From the NCBI RefSeq assembly GCF_020510445.1, contig NZ_JAHBAG010000001.1, positions 3,200,501-3,264,500 on the forward strand: 64,000 nucleotides of DNA, given 5' to 3'. Position numbers and translations under genes: made by a program. Positions 63,053-64,000 of the stretch are shown here, piece after piece. Numbering within the stretch: the first letter of the stretch is position 1; every line of letters starts with the position of its first letter. Origin of the DNA: Hydrogenophaga taeniospiralis. Lineage in GTDB: Bacteria; Pseudomonadota; Gammaproteobacteria; Burkholderiales; Burkholderiaceae_C. The notes beneath the pieces are model-generated. The model was not told the DNA's origin. It saw nothing but the letters and a program-made list of their open reading frames with translations, and searched no databases.

Positions 63053-63973
63053 TCAGGCCGGCAAGGTGTGCAGGGGTATGTCGCGGGCAGCGGCGAGCTG
63101 GTCGAGTTGCTGGCGCGTCTGGCCGGCCAGGAAGCGGGCGATGGCGGTGTGCACCTCGGGCCGGAACATCGTGCGCACATCGGCCATTGCCACGCCCGTG
63201 GCAGCGCAGAGGGACGCGGCGAAGTGCGGCTCCAGCGCGGCCAGGGCCACGCGGCCGTCCTGGCAGGGATAGACGCGGTAGCCCGCATGGGCGCCGCCCA
63301 CCGAGCCGCTGGGCAGGGTCAGGCCCCAGTCGCGGGGCAGGGCGAGCCAGGCGGCGGCGTCGGACAGCGCGACCTCCTGGAACGACCCCTGGCCACGGGT
63401 CTTTTGCGCCAGAACGGCCTTCAGGGCCGCCTCGCTGGCCATGAGCGCGCCGCCCATGTCGGCAAACAGCGTGGCCGGCAGGTCCAGCCCGGTCACAAGG
63501 CCGGCGTGGGCCAGATACGTCAGGTCGTGCCCCGGCTCTTCGGCGCGCGCGCCCGGCGCACCCACGATGGCCACCACAGACAGCGCCGGGTAGGCCTTGT
63601 GCAGCGCCTTCCAGGAGAGGCCCAGCTTGGCCAGCGCCGAAGGGCGGAACGAGGTCAGCAGCAGGTCGGTGCGGGCCAGCTCTTTGTGCAGCCGGGCCTG
63701 GCCCTTGTCCGTCTTCAGGTCGATGCTCAGGACCCGGATGCCCGCGTGCAGCGTGGCGTAGGCGGTCGGGTTGTACTGGCCCATCGGATCGCCGCTGGTG
63801 CCCGCGGGCGCGCCCTTAGGTCCGGGCGGTTCGGCCTTGAGGCAGGTCGCGCCCATGGCCTTGAGGCGCATGAGCGCGGCCGGCCCGGGCAGGTTGAGCG
63901 CCAGGCTGAGCACGCGCACGCCGCGCAGCGGCTTGAGGGGTTTGATCGGGGTGGAGGCGGTGTTGGGCGGCAT
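63053..63973 (-). CDS. CaiB/BaiF family CoA-transferase-like protein
   Basis: The 306-residue protein has the family start (PLRGVRVLSLALNLPGPAAL), the LSIDLKTDKG motif and the active-site region with an aspartate (ATLFADMGGALMAS). It is shorter than typical CoA transferases or alpha-methylacyl-CoA racemases (about 350-400 residues). Part of the C-terminal region looks reduced. It is convergent with the amidotransferase gene. A LiuR-like palindrome just upstream suggests control with acyl-CoA degradation genes. Confidence 0.87.
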   Translation of the reverse strand: MPPNTASTPIKPLKPLRGVRVLSLALNLPGPAALMRLKAMGATCLKAEPPGPKGAPAGTSGDPMGQYNPTAYATLHAGIRVLSIDLKTDKGQARLHKELARTDLLLTSFRPSALAKLGLSWKALHKAYPALSVVAIVGAPGARAEEPGHDLTYLAHAGLVTGLDLPATLFADMGGALMASEAALKAVLAQKTRGQGSFQEVALSDAAAWLALPRDWGLTLPSGSVGGAHAGYRVYPCQDGRVALAALEPHFAASLCAATGVAMADVRTMFRPEVHTAIARFLAGQTRQQLDQLAAARDIPLHTLPA

Positions 63974-63984
63974 GGCGTTACAGA

Positions 63985-64000
63985 TTGACGTTCACGTCAA
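63985..64000. promoter_or_regulatory. LiuR-like operator upstream of the CoA-transferase gene
   Basis: TTGACGT-TC-ACGTCAA has perfect 7-bp arms around a two-base centre and lies 12 bases upstream of the CoA-transferase start. It resembles the binding motif known for MerR-family LiuR regulators of branched-chain amino-acid and acyl-CoA degradation. The region beyond the window edge cannot be seen. Confidence 0.55.

Overview
This is GC-rich bacterial chromosome with dense genes, short intergenic gaps and no tRNA, rRNA, CRISPR array or recognisable insertion sequence. Several things point to a betaproteobacterium of the Burkholderiales, most likely Comamonadaceae (Hydrogenophaga/Acidovorax-like; the genus is a guess). 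These are the homodimeric-type pyruvate dehydrogenase E1, an E3 subunit with its own lipoyl domain, GspA/GspB-type proteins beside a bactofilin, and many LysR, MocR and TRAP genes.

Layout. 1-9.6 kb: a FixL/FixJ-like sensor kinase and response regulator (the regulator is cut by the window edge), divergent from the pyruvate dehydrogenase operon aceE-aceF-lpdA, which ends in a clear terminator. 9.6-11.8 kb: a PNPOx-like flavoprotein divergent from a MocR regulator. 11.8-17.6 kb (minus strand): a FadR-type regulator, a sugar ABC transporter (ATPase, permease, binding protein) and a zinc dehydrogenase, with TGG-N5-CCA palindromes before both the regulator and the transporter. 17.6-24.8 kb: a LysR regulator divergent from a TRAP-transporter operon that encloses an IlvD/Edd sugar-acid dehydratase and an FAH-family enzyme, as in non-phosphorylative (Weimberg-type) pentose catabolism. 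25.1-26.6 kb: a secreted GH43-like arabinofuranosidase with an AbfB domain, bracketed by an alcohol dehydrogenase gene and a relic of that gene's 3' end.

26.7-38 kb: the alcohol dehydrogenase with a divergent Lrp regulator, two poorly characterised envelope proteins, then a sigma-54 enhancer-binding protein divergent from an operon of aldehyde dehydrogenase, a Tat-exported small subunit, a GMC oxidoreductase and an alpha/beta hydrolase. A textbook -24/-12 promoter and repeated upstream activator sites lie between them. A RIO kinase follows. 38-51 kb: a lipoprotein, LysR/GST/PNPOx genes, a methyltransferase, gspA-gspB with an unusual lone ABC ATPase, bactofilin, an enoyl-CoA hydratase family protein, a LuxR regulator beside an FAD monooxygenase with its DUF2783 partner, and an AraC/GyrI-like pair.

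51-64 kb: a YgiQ radical SAM protein carrying a palindromic repeat in frame; a choline-O-sulfate module (binding protein, choline sulfatase, LysR) followed by a relic of the ygiQ 3' end; a lipoprotein, TraB/GumN protein, bacteriohemerythrin, ParD-like/zeta-like toxin-antitoxin pair, Lrp regulator with an amino-acid racemase, a class II glutamine amidotransferase and a CoA-transferase family gene with a LiuR-like box at the window edge.

The most notable pattern is that two catabolic modules, arabinofuranosidase and choline-O-sulfate, each sit between an intact gene 3' end and a decayed second copy of that end. The differences between relic and gene are almost all synonymous. This suggests import of cargo together with a donor's flanking gene end rather than simple local duplication.
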